Assembly: GCA_024195585.1 (NCBI GenBank)
Contig: SWBL01000501.1
Coordinates: 1-26,845, forward strand
Source of the DNA: Aureobasidium sp. EXF-3400
Taxonomy: Eukaryota; Ascomycota; Dothideomycetes; Dothideales; Saccotheciaceae
DNA: 26,845 nucleotides
Direction of reading: 5' to 3'
In this document: positions 11,540 to 23,085 of the stretch, in pieces
Numbering within the stretch: position 1 is the first letter of the stretch
Layout of the letters: each line of letters opens with the position of its first letter
Notes under the pieces: generated by a model
The model's input: the letters and a program-made list of their open reading frames with translations, nothing else
Database searches by the model: none
What the model was told of the DNA's origin: nothing
Made by a program: the position numbers and the translations under genes

Positions 11540-12747
11540 TCATTCTATGTTGTGGCTCGCACAGAAACGTGGGTGGAACTTATGTAAGCAACCTAGAGGT
11601 CCTCGTCCGAAGATGAAGCCTATCTAGATAATCTTTTGTATACCGAATTATCAATCAGCGGCTCGCGAGTTGTAATGCATGACGCTAGACCAATATTATA
11701 CTTCGATTGGACGTTGCAATGAGCTTTCTTGTTTACCACACACAAGCGCGAACGAAAGGTTTTGAAACGGCGAATATTACCGGGTGCTACATGGCGTACT
11801 CAAAGCGGGAAACTGTCGATCCGATTTTGATCACCGACCCCAAGCTGCATCTCAAAGAGGAAGATATCCCATATAAAGATTACGGTTCAGATCGTACTGT
11901 ATTGGATGGACTTGGTAGGTAATATTATGAAGGCCGTGCCGCTGCATTTTCCCCCTGCGTATTGCTACAAGAAATGGTACCTGACCAGCGGAATGTATCA
12001 TAGGATATGTTGGGATCCTGTGACAACATATCCGCGCAAGTGAAAACACAATATATGAGTGCCAGGGTATAAGATCATAGCATCGGGTCCAGCTCGGAAA
12101 AGATATCTCTTCCCCGTCCAAGTCGTGTCAGGAGACGTGTCATAATCTGCCGGGAGTGTGATTTGCCTAGTTACGGCAAGAGTATGGGCAAGGCAGTCCG
12201 AACTAATTGACACCACAGAATCGTGTCTCGCAATACATTCGTCATGCTCCGCTCATCGAAGTGGTCATCTCTTCTGCTGCGGAATATCCATCGCGATAAT
12301 ATACAGTAAATCTCTTTAGGGATGTGTCGAGATGAAAATGTCACGCAAGCTGTAGAGAATCTGCACGAGCATCACGGCGCACTTGCATGCGAGACCTGCA
12401 ACGTCCTCGATCACATACTATCTACGCTGCACTGCGCAAGGATCGTCACTCTCATTCCCGTGTGTTTGGTAAGTTTGTTCGTGTAGTTTAACCACACTCA
12501 ACAGTTTTCTTGTCAAGGCTGGCCACGCTGTCGGATGAATACGCCCGTCTATGCGAGAGGATGCCGCAATTTGCGCGATGCAGCAAGCCACTCGCAGGCT
12601 AGACCAACTCCCAGAAAGCGATCTGATGACAGCACTTTTAATGCTTGAGAGTATGCCCTCCTTTCTTACAACAACAAAGCATGTTCCCACTTTGTGTTTT
12701 CCTCATCGACCAGGGCGACCTTTCTTCTAATCCCAAGATCTCCCAGT
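11540..12747. other. Intergenic stretch, one unrecognised short ORF
   Basis: A plus-strand frame at 11719-11922, starting at an ATG, would encode 67 residues (MSFLVYHTQARTKGFETANI onward) with no recognised domain. It could be the remnant of an exon, but no splice partners are evident. The rest, up to the rhodopsin-domain gene at 12748, shows no gene, tRNA or obvious repeat. Confidence 0.35.
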
Positions 12748-13933
12748 ATGTGGGTGGAGAATGCTTCCGCAGAGATTGAGCATGATAGCAGATATCCGAT
12801 GTTCATCTGTGTTTGCGCAGTCATGGTCTTCCTTATGACAGTTGCCGTTGCTCTGAGAGCTTACAATTGCGCATGGGGATCACGACGTGTTGGTGTGGAT
12901 GACTGGGCCACTTTCGTATCAGCCGTTTGTCTGTCCCTTCTGTATGACCTATGCGATAAGCTGACATTCGCAGGCTCTTACTTTGGTCTATACGATAGTC
13001 GCTATACGCCAGACACGCCTTGGGCTGGGATTAGCAGTCGCGTTACGACCTATCGAGAATACTGATGAGTTCACTCGGGTGATTGTTCCCATTCGTTTCT
13101 CAGAGGATCTACTAATTTTTGTTAGCTCAACTACGCAGGACGACCCGTATACATTGCTGCCTTGGCGACCTTCAAGATTGCTCTCTGCTGTGGAGCTCTA
13201 AGAATCATCCAGAACACAAGCAGAACGACTTTACGATTTGTGATCAAAGGGTTTGTGGTTGTCATCAGCCTAGGCCATGTGGCGATCGCCCTGGCCCTGA
13301 TGTTATACTGTCGGCCTGTGAGAAAAGCCTGGAATCCTCGCATCGAAGGAAAATGTCTATCTGCAGGCCCTCTCTTTTACGGCACTGCCGCTGTAAGCAT
13401 AATATGCGACTTGTTCGCATTTTCTCTGCCATTCGCAATTCTTTACCCTCTGCGGAATCTCAATCGCGACATAGCACGTCTGATTATCCTGCTGTTCTTT
13501 GGCTTCCTCACAACAATTTGCTCTGTCGTGCGCATGATCCAAACCAGAACAGTTGTGCAGAATGGAGACTCTACGCTTTTGATTCTCTGGGGAGTGATCG
13601 AAGCCTGCATAGGAGTATGGCTATGTGTATTTCTAAGCGCAGAAATTTGCCACTGACACAACTTCACAGGTCATAACATCATCTATCCCTACATTCAATG
13701 GGATGATCTCGGCTCTTAGGAAATCGCGTAATTCTCCTTCTGACGCATGTCACGATACTGACGAATATCGTAAGCTTCCAGGTACTGGCAGCGAAGCTGA
13801 AGATTCGATCAAGCTCAACAATATCACGCGTACCACAGATATCCAGGTCACGAATGAGCAGATAAAGGACGGACAGCAAGTCACTACGATGAAACCCGTA
13901 TGGGAGGAAGGCAAACTCGGAATAGCCATATAG
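12748..13933 (+). CDS. Fungal rhodopsin-domain (PTH11-like) integral membrane protein
   Basis: Members of this large ascomycete family have a seven-helix extracellular-sensing-like domain (fungal Rhodopsin_dom) and a cytoplasmic tail; most have no assigned ligand. Exons are 12748-12924, 12974-13078, 13126-13614 and 13670-13933. Introns are 49 nt (GTTTGT, branch GCTGAC), 47 nt (branch ACTAAT) and 55 nt (GTATGG, branch CACTGAC), and all join at codon boundaries to give 344 residues. Visible features are an N-terminal helix (ICVCAVMVFLMTVAVALRAY), the family-like DDWATF turn, the conserved region LNYAGRPVYIAALATFKIAL to RIIQ, the CRPVRKAWNP loop with a later Cys, and the last helix LWGVIEACIG-VITSSIPT, which matches the family's E-x-x-x-G-V/I-I-x-x-x-x-P-T end. 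An alternative donor at 12916 would remove three residues. About 80 hydrophilic residues follow the last helix. It looks intact. Confidence 0.82.
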
Positions 13934-14000
13934 TCATGATTAACTTGATCACTTGGCGATGTGATGACGGTTGGGGAAGAGCTCTTTTGCATTCTTCTCT

Positions 14001-14069
14001 GCATTCTGCATCTGTATTCTGCATTCTGTACTCGGTACTCTGTACTCTGTACTCTGTATTTTGTATCCT
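14001..14069. repeat. Heptanucleotide tandem array (GTACTCT-type)
   Basis: About ten units of 6-7 bp follow each other: GCATTCT-type units at 14001-14027, then GTACTCG, three exact GTACTCT copies, GTATTTT and GTATCCT. It lies about 70 bp past the stop codon of the rhodopsin-domain gene and may fall in its 3' UTR. Confidence 0.8.
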
Positions 14070-16060
14070 GCGCTTTAACTTCTCTCTTGTACATTGCGTG
14101 CTTCGCCATCGAACAGTGAACCATATCTTTCACAATGTCTCACCGTCTCTTAAGTCAGTGAATGCGTCATTATACAGTTCGTCGACTTCCCGCGTACTAT
14201 GAGCGCGGACATGCTCCTCCCCGATATCCTTAGCTACCTCTGCGCGCGAGGCTCTTCTTGTTGCTGCAGCGGGGCCGAAAGGATCGTCCCGGTCGATGTA
14301 CTTTATCTAAGCACCATCTCGAAGCACACCAGGTTTGAGCAACTCCTCTTATATGTCCACATGGCGTTCGCCTGCGGTTTGGCTTCCCAACTCAGCTTCG
14401 ACTTAAGTGTCAACTACAACTCCGACAATGCTTGGTCCACTGGCCGCAACGGTGGTTTCGCTCTGCTGTCGTGGCTCTAAATGTGTCACAATGCATCTGA
14501 AAATAGCGCCATTCAGACTTTCGACCAGTGCCACATCAAATGTGAATGTGGGTTCATACGAGCTATTCTCAAGATAACTTTTTCTAACGAGCGGTTCTAG
14601 CAGTCTCCCGGCCTGACCCTCCTGGGCTTCGTGACTTGGTCTCGCGCCGGTGACGGACAGATCTCCAAGCTAATCGACGAGAGGTTTTGGGTGTCTTGCA
14701 TGTTTGCAACTGATCGCTGATCTTCTGTTGTAGAGCCTTTCACTTGAGCAGGCGTATCTTTCGCCTCCTTCAGAGTGGTATCGACTGGTCAACAGGGAGT
14801 CTAGAGGGGATTTGGGGTCGATGCATGGGAACATAAACTTACTCTAGTACGAAGTTTTGTCCTGGTCTTAACCCCTATAAACGTCAAGCTTGTTCAATAA
14901 TGTCAAGATTCTGATGATGAAGTAGCCAGTCTTGGCCACAGAGAAGTCCACAGGCTTGGGATGATTCTGCGAGCATATAGGCATTAGGCTTGGAGGAAAT
15001 TCGAGTACTCAGACCAAAGTATCTGGCTGTTAGTGTTGACTGACCAGTACAACTTATTCTATTGCCCATGTCCTCCGCTTAGCATGATTTAATGTCAGCA
15101 GTGCAGTTATCCAAGACTAGAACGCGAACACTAGCCACGGTCATACCACTCTACCAACGAAGAGATAACCTCCCAACTCCAGCAGACGCGATGGAGAGAG
15201 AAGATTTATATTGGCCAATAAACGGCATACTCAAAGAAATGTACTATTAGTGACGAAGCTTTACTAGCTATCATATTTTTCCTAGTAAGAACTGCAAGGC
15301 AATAAACGCGAACATTTACACTCTAAGAAAGTACTAGAGGCTTTAGATAACATTGTTAGGATATGCACGTATCGATGACATGCCCGATGAACGATGACAA
15401 CTCCGGCAGCATCGGCTCGAGCTAGAAGCTCTACACTATAAGCATCACGATGATGTTAAGCTCTAGGGCGCCGAAGGTGCGACCTAAACAACTAATGATA
15501 GCTTGAAATGCCCTACGGGCAATCTTTTATCTTGTAGTGTCTGCCTACCAAAATAGCCTCTAGGTCCTGCGCCGAAAGGGTAAGCCGGCCCTGCGAGGGG
15601 GATCGAACCGCGACTCGCCTCTATCTTTCTCGACTAGTAAGCGCTCCGATATAACGTCATCGATGTTGAACGTACTTATGCTTGTTCTCGACGCTAGTCG
15701 GGCTTCGCTTACTTTCGTCAACGTCGAGAGTAGGCGCGACATAATCCGGACCTTAGCTCGATTACAAAACCCAATTAGACTCGGAGGATGTCTTAGAAGC
15801 ATTTGTTTGTTATATTATGAATTCGTCGTTTCCTTCTAGAATGATGTAACCGAGAATGTTGGTGTCGCAGAGTGCGACTCTAGCGTTAGCGGACACCGTA
15901 CCACTTAGCCGATGTATTTTCTTCGATAGCCACATCCAGATTAGGAACATTTGTGAAAACGATCTCCTCGACCAAAAGAAGCTTATGTGCATTCTTGGCT
16001 CTATGGCAAATTGTTCTCAGAAGCGCGCGAAGCTTTTTTTTGCACCTGCTGGTGGGCGCC
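14070..16060. other. Long stretch without a supported gene
   Basis: A 94-codon ATG frame at 14199-14480 has no recognised domain. On the minus strand, CCAATATAAATC near 15210 resembles a promoter and precedes a 61-codon ATG frame (15069-14884) that I cannot identify. Minus-strand frames at 15560-15992 contain peptides that look like old coding sequence interrupted by stops and frameshifts; they may continue the secreted-protein relic of the repeat that follows. Nothing here can be named. Confidence 0.35.
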
Positions 16061-16257
16061 ACACGAGTATTCTAGATTCCCTTCGAACCACCCCTTACAA
16101 CATGAAGCGATGTCGTACATCAGCGTAAGTCACCTTTACAAGCCCCTCAGACCAGAGAGCTCGAAGGCGGTGCACTTCTGCTTCCAACAAGCGTCGCGCA
16201 ATACTTGTAACTCGTCCTGAACTCGTCCTCCTCGGGACCATCGGAGCCGTCCAACTG
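16061..16257 (-). repeat. 197-bp dispersed repeat, copy B
   Basis: This is the second copy of the segment at 6629-6825, in the same orientation. On the minus strand it encodes EEDEFRTSYKYCATLVGSRS and, after a GTGACT donor-like site with a CGCTGATG branch-like motif, CCKGWFEGNLEYSC. No signal peptide is visible upstream of it, and the frame after it breaks at a stop codon near 16010, so this copy is also a relic. Confidence 0.85.
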
Positions 16258-16288
16258 TCGTCGTCCAACTGCAGCACCTTACGCGCGT

Positions 16289-16436
16289 TGATATCAAAAT
16301 CAACATCAACAACGACATCAACATCAACATCGGCGTCAACGTCATTACAAGCTACGCCCTCGCCTTTAGACAGCTTTGCTTTCGCTTGCACGAGGACATT
16401 GGTCAAAAGTCTTGTCAAGAGCCTCGTCAAGAACCT
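16289..16436. repeat. Two low-complexity arrays (ACATCA-type and a 12-bp unit)
   Basis: Bases 16289-16344 consist mostly of ATCAAC/GACATC-type trinucleotide-based repeats. Bases 16401-16436 hold three imperfect 12-bp units of the form GTCAAGAGCCTC. Long ORFs crossing this area, such as an Asp/Val-repeat peptide on the minus strand, are products of the repeats. Confidence 0.65.
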
Positions 16437-17042
16437 TCCAACCCATCAGCAGCAAGAGCCAACTGGCCACTACAAGCATGCTCATTCAGATCGACCCTCG
16501 CGGCAATGATGGGCTTACTAACTTGCGTGCGTAGCTCGCGGACCGTGACCGACCGCCAGCTCCATGAGCTCAAACTCCAGATTCTCCTCCGATCTTGGCC
16601 TTGATCGAGTCGCCGCTCTCAGCTGAGCCGAGCTGAGCTCTTGTTTACCGTTGCTTGTCCGCCTTCAATCCAGCCTTCTCAATTCGCTCGCCGCGCACCC
16701 CAGACGCCAACCATCTCCGCGCCGTCACTAGAGTCAAGGCTGCTCTGCTTAAGCGAAGTCTGAGTGGGTGGGTGGGTCGGTTGGCACAGACTTTTTTCTC
16801 GACATCGACACCAAGGTCAACATCGTGCGGGGGATGAGTATCCTACAAGCTGTCTGTTGTGTTTGAAGCGCTAACTATTCAGTACTATCGTCAGGTGTCA
16901 GTCAAGTCCGTATCTCGCCATACTACCACAACAATCCGTTATAAACTGGTCGCCTAGCTATCTCCAGCCGTCGCTATGACTACTCGAGCCGATACGGAGA
17001 AATTCAGGTCGAGACTCAGAATGCGTGGCGCCATGCGGTGGG
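16437..17042. other. No gene seen
   Basis: This stretch has a short GGGT microsatellite near 16764-16780 and no frame I can support on either strand. Confidence 0.35.
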
Positions 17043-17850
17043 TCATCGAAGTTCTGCCCGTCGTTGCTTTGTTTTCACAAATTGGATGCAAGCAATCTGG
17101 GCAACTCGGGCATCTTTCGAGTCATAACAACAGCACGGACGCTTTGAAGCTTTGTATTGACGCTGGCGAAGAACCGGAATAACTTACGCCGTCTGGATTA
17201 TTCGGACACCAATACTTCGCACCAACGTCCTCGACTAGACTTCGCGACGTGGCGCAGAAAATCTCCATGTAGTCCAAGCTTCCCTTATTGACCAAAGCAA
17301 CCATGGCAGATGGTCGGGCGTCAGAATCACGATTTTGCCACTTCCCCTCGATATATCTGGAGCGATACTTGACGTTATTGGTCAGGGAGATGAATGAGGT
17401 CGCACTGTCACCGCCGCAATGGTTCCTGAGAGATGCTTCTCTCAATTCAGCGCGGGCCTTAAGCTCGTCGATATTTTTCACTGGCTTGCATACTGTGAAG
17501 TTGGAGCTCAATATACCAAGCGCTGAATCATATCCACAAAAAAAATTGTTGTAGAAAACCCGCAGGAGGGCTGGCTCTGGCGCTGATATAAGGGCCGTAG
17601 TATCCTCTGTAATAGACATTCGCAGACGTCCGATCCCAAGCTGGAACCTCGATATCTCGTTCTGGATGTCTTGCAGTCGTTTCGTGGCGCGGGAAAGGTC
17701 GACTATTTTTTTGCTCACCAAGATCAATTCGCCCTCGCCGAACAATCCCTCGTTAGATCTTTGTTGAGTCCTTCCGGTGCTAGCATCTTCGTTCGCTGCT
17801 TTGTAGGGAGACAGCCAGCAGTGATGAACCCTGAGACGTGAGGCCTCACC
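17043..17850 (-). CDS. Unrecognised gene-like ORF, 5' end uncertain
   Basis: The minus-strand frame is open from 17850 down to 17122 and reads like real protein: balanced composition, no low complexity, six well-spaced cysteines. Peptides such as HHCWLSPYKAANEDASTGR, FFCGYDSALGILSSNFTVCK and VEDVGAKYWCPNNPD look conserved, but I cannot name the family. A strong GTAAGT donor sits at 17187-17182. With an acceptor at 17097 (GCCCAG) it gives a 91-nt intron and a last exon of 17 residues ending at 17043; otherwise the frame runs on to TGA at 17122. No ATG is convincing: upstream codons run into the first TGAGGCCTCA palindrome and a TGA at 17851-17853, so an upstream exon or a 5' truncation is likely. 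No signal peptide or membrane segment is evident in the part seen. Confidence 0.5.
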
Positions 17851-18143
17851 TCATTAACTCATGGATCTGAGGCCTCATGAGTATGAGCGCGACTCCCCTG
17901 AGGCCTCAAAGAGAATGAGGCCTCGTCGGCAGTTGTTCGGCAGGAAATCACATGTGACGGCGGATCGCCGGTATACAGAACGCAAAGGCCAAACTTTTGC
18001 TGCGATTGACCCTGACTGTTGTAGGTAGCACCCTGACCACTGCAGGGCACACCCTGTCTCCTCATGAGGCCTCATCACCTCATGAGGTGAAAGGTTTTGC
18101 GGCCTCATAGCTATGAGGTAACCCCGTTTCTATGAGGCCTCAT
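17838..18143. repeat. Cluster of TGAGGCCTCA palindromes
   Basis: Within 306 bp the perfect 10-bp palindrome TGAGGCCTCA occurs five times (17839, 17868, 17899, 18065, 18133), with a sixth copy carrying one mismatch at 17916. The copies at 17838 and 18132 extend to 12-bp palindromes. Related self-complementary words on the same theme are CCTCATGAGG at 18060, ACCTCATGAGGT at 18077 and CCTCATAGCTATGAGG at 18103-18118. The middle 130 bp has none. The cluster abuts the 5' side of the minus-strand ORF. Confidence 0.9.
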
Positions 18144-21090
18144 CTCATGTTCATCACTGACAGCCAGGTGCATAGAAAGTCGTGCATCTCTTGGATTTTG
18201 CACGACTTGTCAACGTTTGCGTGTAAACCCATTCCGGAGCTGACTATTGGCTATAAGCATACTTTCAATCATAGAAATTGTAAACAGGAAACTCGACCTT
18301 TTGCTGCACCGTCAGAGACTATTGGCATCTCCGGACCTTTATGTCTCACGCCTCTATGGATATGTGCATGCCGCGAGACAGTGATTTGTTCTACGTTTGG
18401 AAGAGACTACATTTCAGTGAGGTGTCGTCAGGTCCCTTCGGAGCGTCCAACATGTTCAAAAGAGTAATGGAAGTCCATGTGCTGAGGAGGGGTGTTTGCC
18501 TAGCCTTATCAGCCAACTATCCAGGAGCAGATTGTTTGCTGGTAGCTTGCTCCTGTCATCATGCAGGGTGATGATCACATGTGCAGTAACTTTCTCCGCC
18601 CTATTTTGTTGACCATGCTGTCTTCAAACGACTTCGATCCGTACCGCCCGGCTAAGAATTTTCTGCGGCGCTTAGAGCATGGCTGCAGCGGATGCACAGC
18701 CTGAATACAAGTTGTATAAGCATGATCAGACCTGAAGGATTAGAGTCAACTGATGGATTCAAGGCGATGGGAAGTGGGATGCCGATCGCGTTGGGTCACT
18801 GGAGGTAGAAAGGTGATCCCAGTGGAGATGGACTGGCGCGGCGCGTGAAGCTAAGCTTGCGCGCTCTACTTTGCAAAGAAGAGAAAGACCGAACATACCC
18901 CTTTCTCGTAGGGCTGCCTCGCCATTAGTAAGCCAGAGGCAACTCCGAGATGACTGGTGGCGTGTTTTGAGTTAACCCGTTGCCAGTGGTTCAACCGACC
19001 TTTTCCTCACACGTCGCAGTTGAGATGTCTAGTTAAGCGCTTACCTGAGCGGCTAGGTTCTCGAGATGCAAGTACTACGAACTGCGGCACAAGTCCTTGG
19101 CAATTCGCTTGAGGTCATGACATGAATGTGATTTCTTCCATCAGCCACGGTAAACCATGCTGATAGCTGGATACTGATATTTCAATCGTGATTTGATTTA
19201 TATATCTATAACTTGTTATGTTGGTGCAGCTTCGCACAGACTTTGTGATATAGCCGTCATGCTAAGCCACACGTATGACCCATGGAAGCCACGGCAGAGC
19301 TAGCTGTGTCAATCAACCGTTTTAGTAGTACAAACGAGGGGTGTAAGGCCTTCAATTTAGTCAGCTGGAAGTCCAACGTGCTATATCGGTGGACAGTACA
19401 ACACCTGACTACCATAGAGTTAGGGACTCGGTGTAGGAACAGCCATTTATGTTTGCTATCGTTTTAAGCTTTTCGAGGCACCTGAACTCTGCATGTGGAA
19501 GCCAGAGGTATGATCTTTCGGTACTAAGCCATCTCGTGCCCTTCTCGAGCGTCGATCTTCTAGAATACCATATCTTGATACCCGTTAGCAACTCGGCGCA
19601 TCGCGTCATTAAATGCCGTTATCTAGTCCGAGTATATAGAAATAAATACGGTAGGCTCCTTACTTGTCTAATCGAGGTGATCCTAAATCGCCTGCCTCGT
19701 CTCGCTAGAATGAGGGTCGAAGCTAGCTTCCGACTGATTTCTAGAGAGTATACCTCTATGCTCGCGATGTTATGCTTACGAGTATTCGTCTTAAACGCGA
19801 AAGAAGAGTAACGGATTTTCTTCGAAGTAGAACATAATGACAAGTATGGTAGTATTATGAAAGATCGAGGGTAGGGTTCAAAATATAAGACAATTAGCGC
19901 AGGTACCACGAAACTGTGGCGCATATAGCTAAAAGATTCTCGCATTTGGATATATATGTATCGCTCGTGGGCTACGTAAGAGTCTTACTCTTACTACTCG
20001 TTAGGGTACGATAAGGCGGAGTAATGGTCGGCGACATTAAAGCATGCGATCTAGCTTAGAATTTACGAGGCTCTGCTCCAATTTGTTACTCTTAGCGGCG
20101 CGTTAGCTAATTATCCACTCCAATACGTCTAGTAGACTTTTAAACTTCTTCGGGTGCGGAGTGACTTGCCACGTTAGTACGAGCGCGTCGCGAGTTCATA
20201 TGAGTTATTAACGCGATGTTCCATTAGTCAACCCGCCATCGTCGCTTATCTCAGGTGGAATAACAAGTTTGGTGGTGCAAAAAAGGACGTATTGGGCGAT
20301 GATAGTCTGCTGTGCGCTGAGAAGGCATGTTCGAATATTACTCTAGCGAAAACAGTCTGTAAGGATAGGTAGTAGCCTGAATAGGTGGTGAAATCAAAGG
20401 CAGTTGTTAATGGAGTGAAAGTATGTTAGTGACACACAGGAGTGGAAACATAAAAGGGTCGTATATCCGAGTTTGACGGTTGATCTTGGCCCATCAGGCG
20501 ATTGTACACTATGATTTAGCTTCGTGAACAAAGAAGACGAACAGATTGCTCTCCCGTCCTCGGTTCACTTCTTCACTCACCATTGCCGGTACTATCGACA
20601 GTTAGCGGCCGATCGTCCTTGCGATCCTTTAAGTTGTCACCTTTTCGGCTAAGACTGTGCGCTGGTTCCGCAGATTCACGGTCTGGTATTTCTTGTGGTG
20701 TCAGAGGTGTAGCCGTCGGTTTTCAAATTCTTGGAGGCCGAGGTACGATGTTGAATGTGATCATGGCTTTCCTTACGTCGATGAGATGAAGCTCTCGTAG
20801 CTTAAAGCACTAATCGGTAGGCTAAAGTACGACTATGTTCGTTCATTCGTAAACTTTAGAGTCTGTTGCCCGTTTGGTACGAATCCTGCATGACGGTGGC
20901 TTGCTGCAATGCAGTGATAGCATACTAGCGACGCGCTTTGCTACAACTAAGTTCTGTTCCTACTGCATCGATCCTAAGCCGCCTCTTGCACGTGTTTTCG
21001 CAATCTGAGAAACTTCCTCCCCGAATCTGTATCTCCATCATTGCAACCACTTACTTGTAGCTTCGATCGAAGATCACACTCTATAACAAG
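18144..21090. other. Long gene-poor stretch, partly TpA-rich
   Basis: I see no supportable gene. Bases 19560-20330 are rich in TA steps (CTAG, TTAG, TACG) and in stop codons, with codon-like phrases on the minus strand; this is what a RIP-mutated old transposon can look like, but no reverse transcriptase or transposase motif is recognisable. The 120-codon plus frame at 19449-19811 begins with a non-ATG or weak start and has no domain. The last few hundred bases before 21091 would hold the NLR promoter. Confidence 0.35.
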
Positions 21091-21829
21091 ATGTCGTCCT
21101 TAAGCTCGACTGTCATTGCTCGTGTGCCGAATCAGTATTCGGGCCAGAGGGCAGAAGTTTCCGCGACGCGAATAATGGGCAACGTCGGCACACTGTATTC
21201 GTTATGTCCATTCGAAACACCCGCCCAATAAGCCCAAGATTGTTTCAACGCACTCTGGAAGACAATTCCACAGATCACCGATCCTATCGCCGATCGTAGG
21301 AGCTTTATCGACAAGAAAGGTTCCAGAGTCAGTGGTACTTGTCAGTGGATACTGGAGTACGACTCATACACGGCGTGGCTAGATTGCCGACCGTCTTTGA
21401 TATGGATATCTGAAAGACCCGGCAAAGGCAAGACAATGCTATCGATCTTCCTTGCCGAAAAACTCGAATGTCTGGTGCAAAACTTATGCGACCAAGCCAT
21501 GTTTATACAGTATGTTTGCGACAACACCGACAAAGAGCGCAACACAGCCATAAGCGTTTGTAGGAGCCTCATTTTCTAGCTGCTGCAGAAGCATTCAGAT
21601 CGCGAGAGATTGATTGAACAACATCTCCTTCTACCCTTTCAAGTGCAGAAAGATGTTCTCGTCTTCGTTTGGAACGTTATGGAACTGTTTCGAAGCTATG
21701 GTGCGTGCAATTTCATCCTGTATGATTTATTGTATCATAGACGGGCTAGACGAATGCGGCAAGACCTTTCTGGACGTGCTTCTGAAGCGACTCAGAGAGC
21801 TCTTCGCGACAGACTCCGATGGAGATGCG

Positions 21830-21866
21830 GCTTCAACATGTCGCTTCAACATGTCGCTTCAACCTG
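21830..21866 (+). repeat. 13-bp tandem duplication in the NACHT domain
   Basis: The unit GCTTCAACATGTC occurs at 21830-21842 and again at 21843-21855, followed by a partial third match GCTTCAAC at 21856. The extra 13 bp shift the frame directly before the conserved LIIVSREWPD segment; reading across with one unit only is in frame. Confidence 0.9.
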
Positions 21867-23085
21867 ATAATTGTTAGTCGTGAATGGCCCGATTGTTTAT
21901 CCCAAGAGCTGTCAAGATTTCCACGCATACGAATAGACTGTGACGTGGAACACCAAGTTTCTGACGACATCCACAAGTTCATCAAAGACAAGATCGGCAG
22001 ACTGGCCAAGAGAAGAGAATATCCGCCTCAACTCCAATCGTTCGTCGAGAAAAGATTTCATGAATTGGCCAAGGGCACTTTTCTATGGATAGGTATCGCT
22101 GCCAAAGAATTAAAAAGACTCGAGCCTGGTGAGGTCAAGGCAAGCTTAGAGCCTTTTCAGCCCAGCCTGAACATTTTATATGAGCGCATATTGCTACAGA
22201 TCCCAGTTGGGAAACGGTTGAATGCGATACAGATCCTCAGATGGATCACGGTAGCTAAACGTCCTTTGACAACCCTCGAAATTGGAACAATCAAGAATAT
22301 CCAACCAGATGAGAGCCTGGGCCTCACTTGCGACATGTTAGTAGCCGAGCAGGCCAACACGTGTGGACAGCTCCTTGTGCTTTCAAGAACAGAGACTGGA
22401 AGGAAGGCAGAGCTGATTCATCAGTCAGCGAAGGATTCTCTTTCGAGTGAAGATCTGAGACACCATCCAACATTGAGCTCTTTCCATGTCGAATATGTGG
22501 TAGCGAACAGCTACATTGCGGACTATTGCTTGAATCACCTCTCCGATTGCTTTCTCAGAACTGAAGGCATGGGTTTGCGTCCCGAACAACATTTGGGAGC
22601 TTCGGAGCAGAACATTGGGAAGTATCCATTTATGTCGTATGCATCACCTATTGGATTAAACATGTTTTGGACAGTGGCCCCGAGCTATGTAATGAGGAAA
22701 AGATAAGTTTGTTCTTCCAACGGAGCTTATTGGCATGGCTCGAAGTTCTTAGCCGCCTAAGAAGGTCATCGGACACAGTTCGCGCGGTCACATCGTTGTG
22801 TAAGAAGATCAAGGTGCGTAGCAACCCTCATCGACAATCGGTAAAATGACCTGTATCAGGCACTGATTTCCTCAGGCCAGTCTGCACACCCAACTCTATG
22901 ACATTGTAAGAGATGCCCTGAACTTCGTGCTTCAGAACATCCCAGTCATAGAGCAATTTCCACTCCAAATATACTACTCAGCAATCTTATTTAGTCCAGA
23001 GACTAGCTATGTGAGGATGAACTTTGCCCATAACATACCTTGGTTGAAGAGTAGGGTACGTGTTCTTCAGCGATGGGGCGCACTC

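Noticed and set aside
14199..14480. 94-codon ATG frame downstream of the rhodopsin-domain gene
   Set aside because: Possible coding composition, but no domain, no conserved motif and no splice sites linking it to other exons, so I did not list it as a gene.
15100..15180. tRNA-like fold on the minus strand: an A-box-like TGGTAGAGTGG flanked by GGTTATC and GATAACT
   Set aside because: The flanking arms could pair as an acceptor stem, but the total length is about 66 nt, the D and T stems do not pair well, and the B box is poor. I could not place an anticodon arm.
15585..15640. Perfect Pol III B-box-like word GGTTCGATCCC on the minus strand
   Set aside because: The five bases on each side do not form a T stem and no A box sits at the right distance. 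A single B-box match is expected by chance and does not support a tRNA or SINE.
16095..16430. 111-codon minus-strand ORF with an Asp/Val repeat
   Set aside because: The repeat comes from the ACATCA-type microsatellite, and the rest is a shifted frame of the 197-bp repeat. It is not a credible protein.
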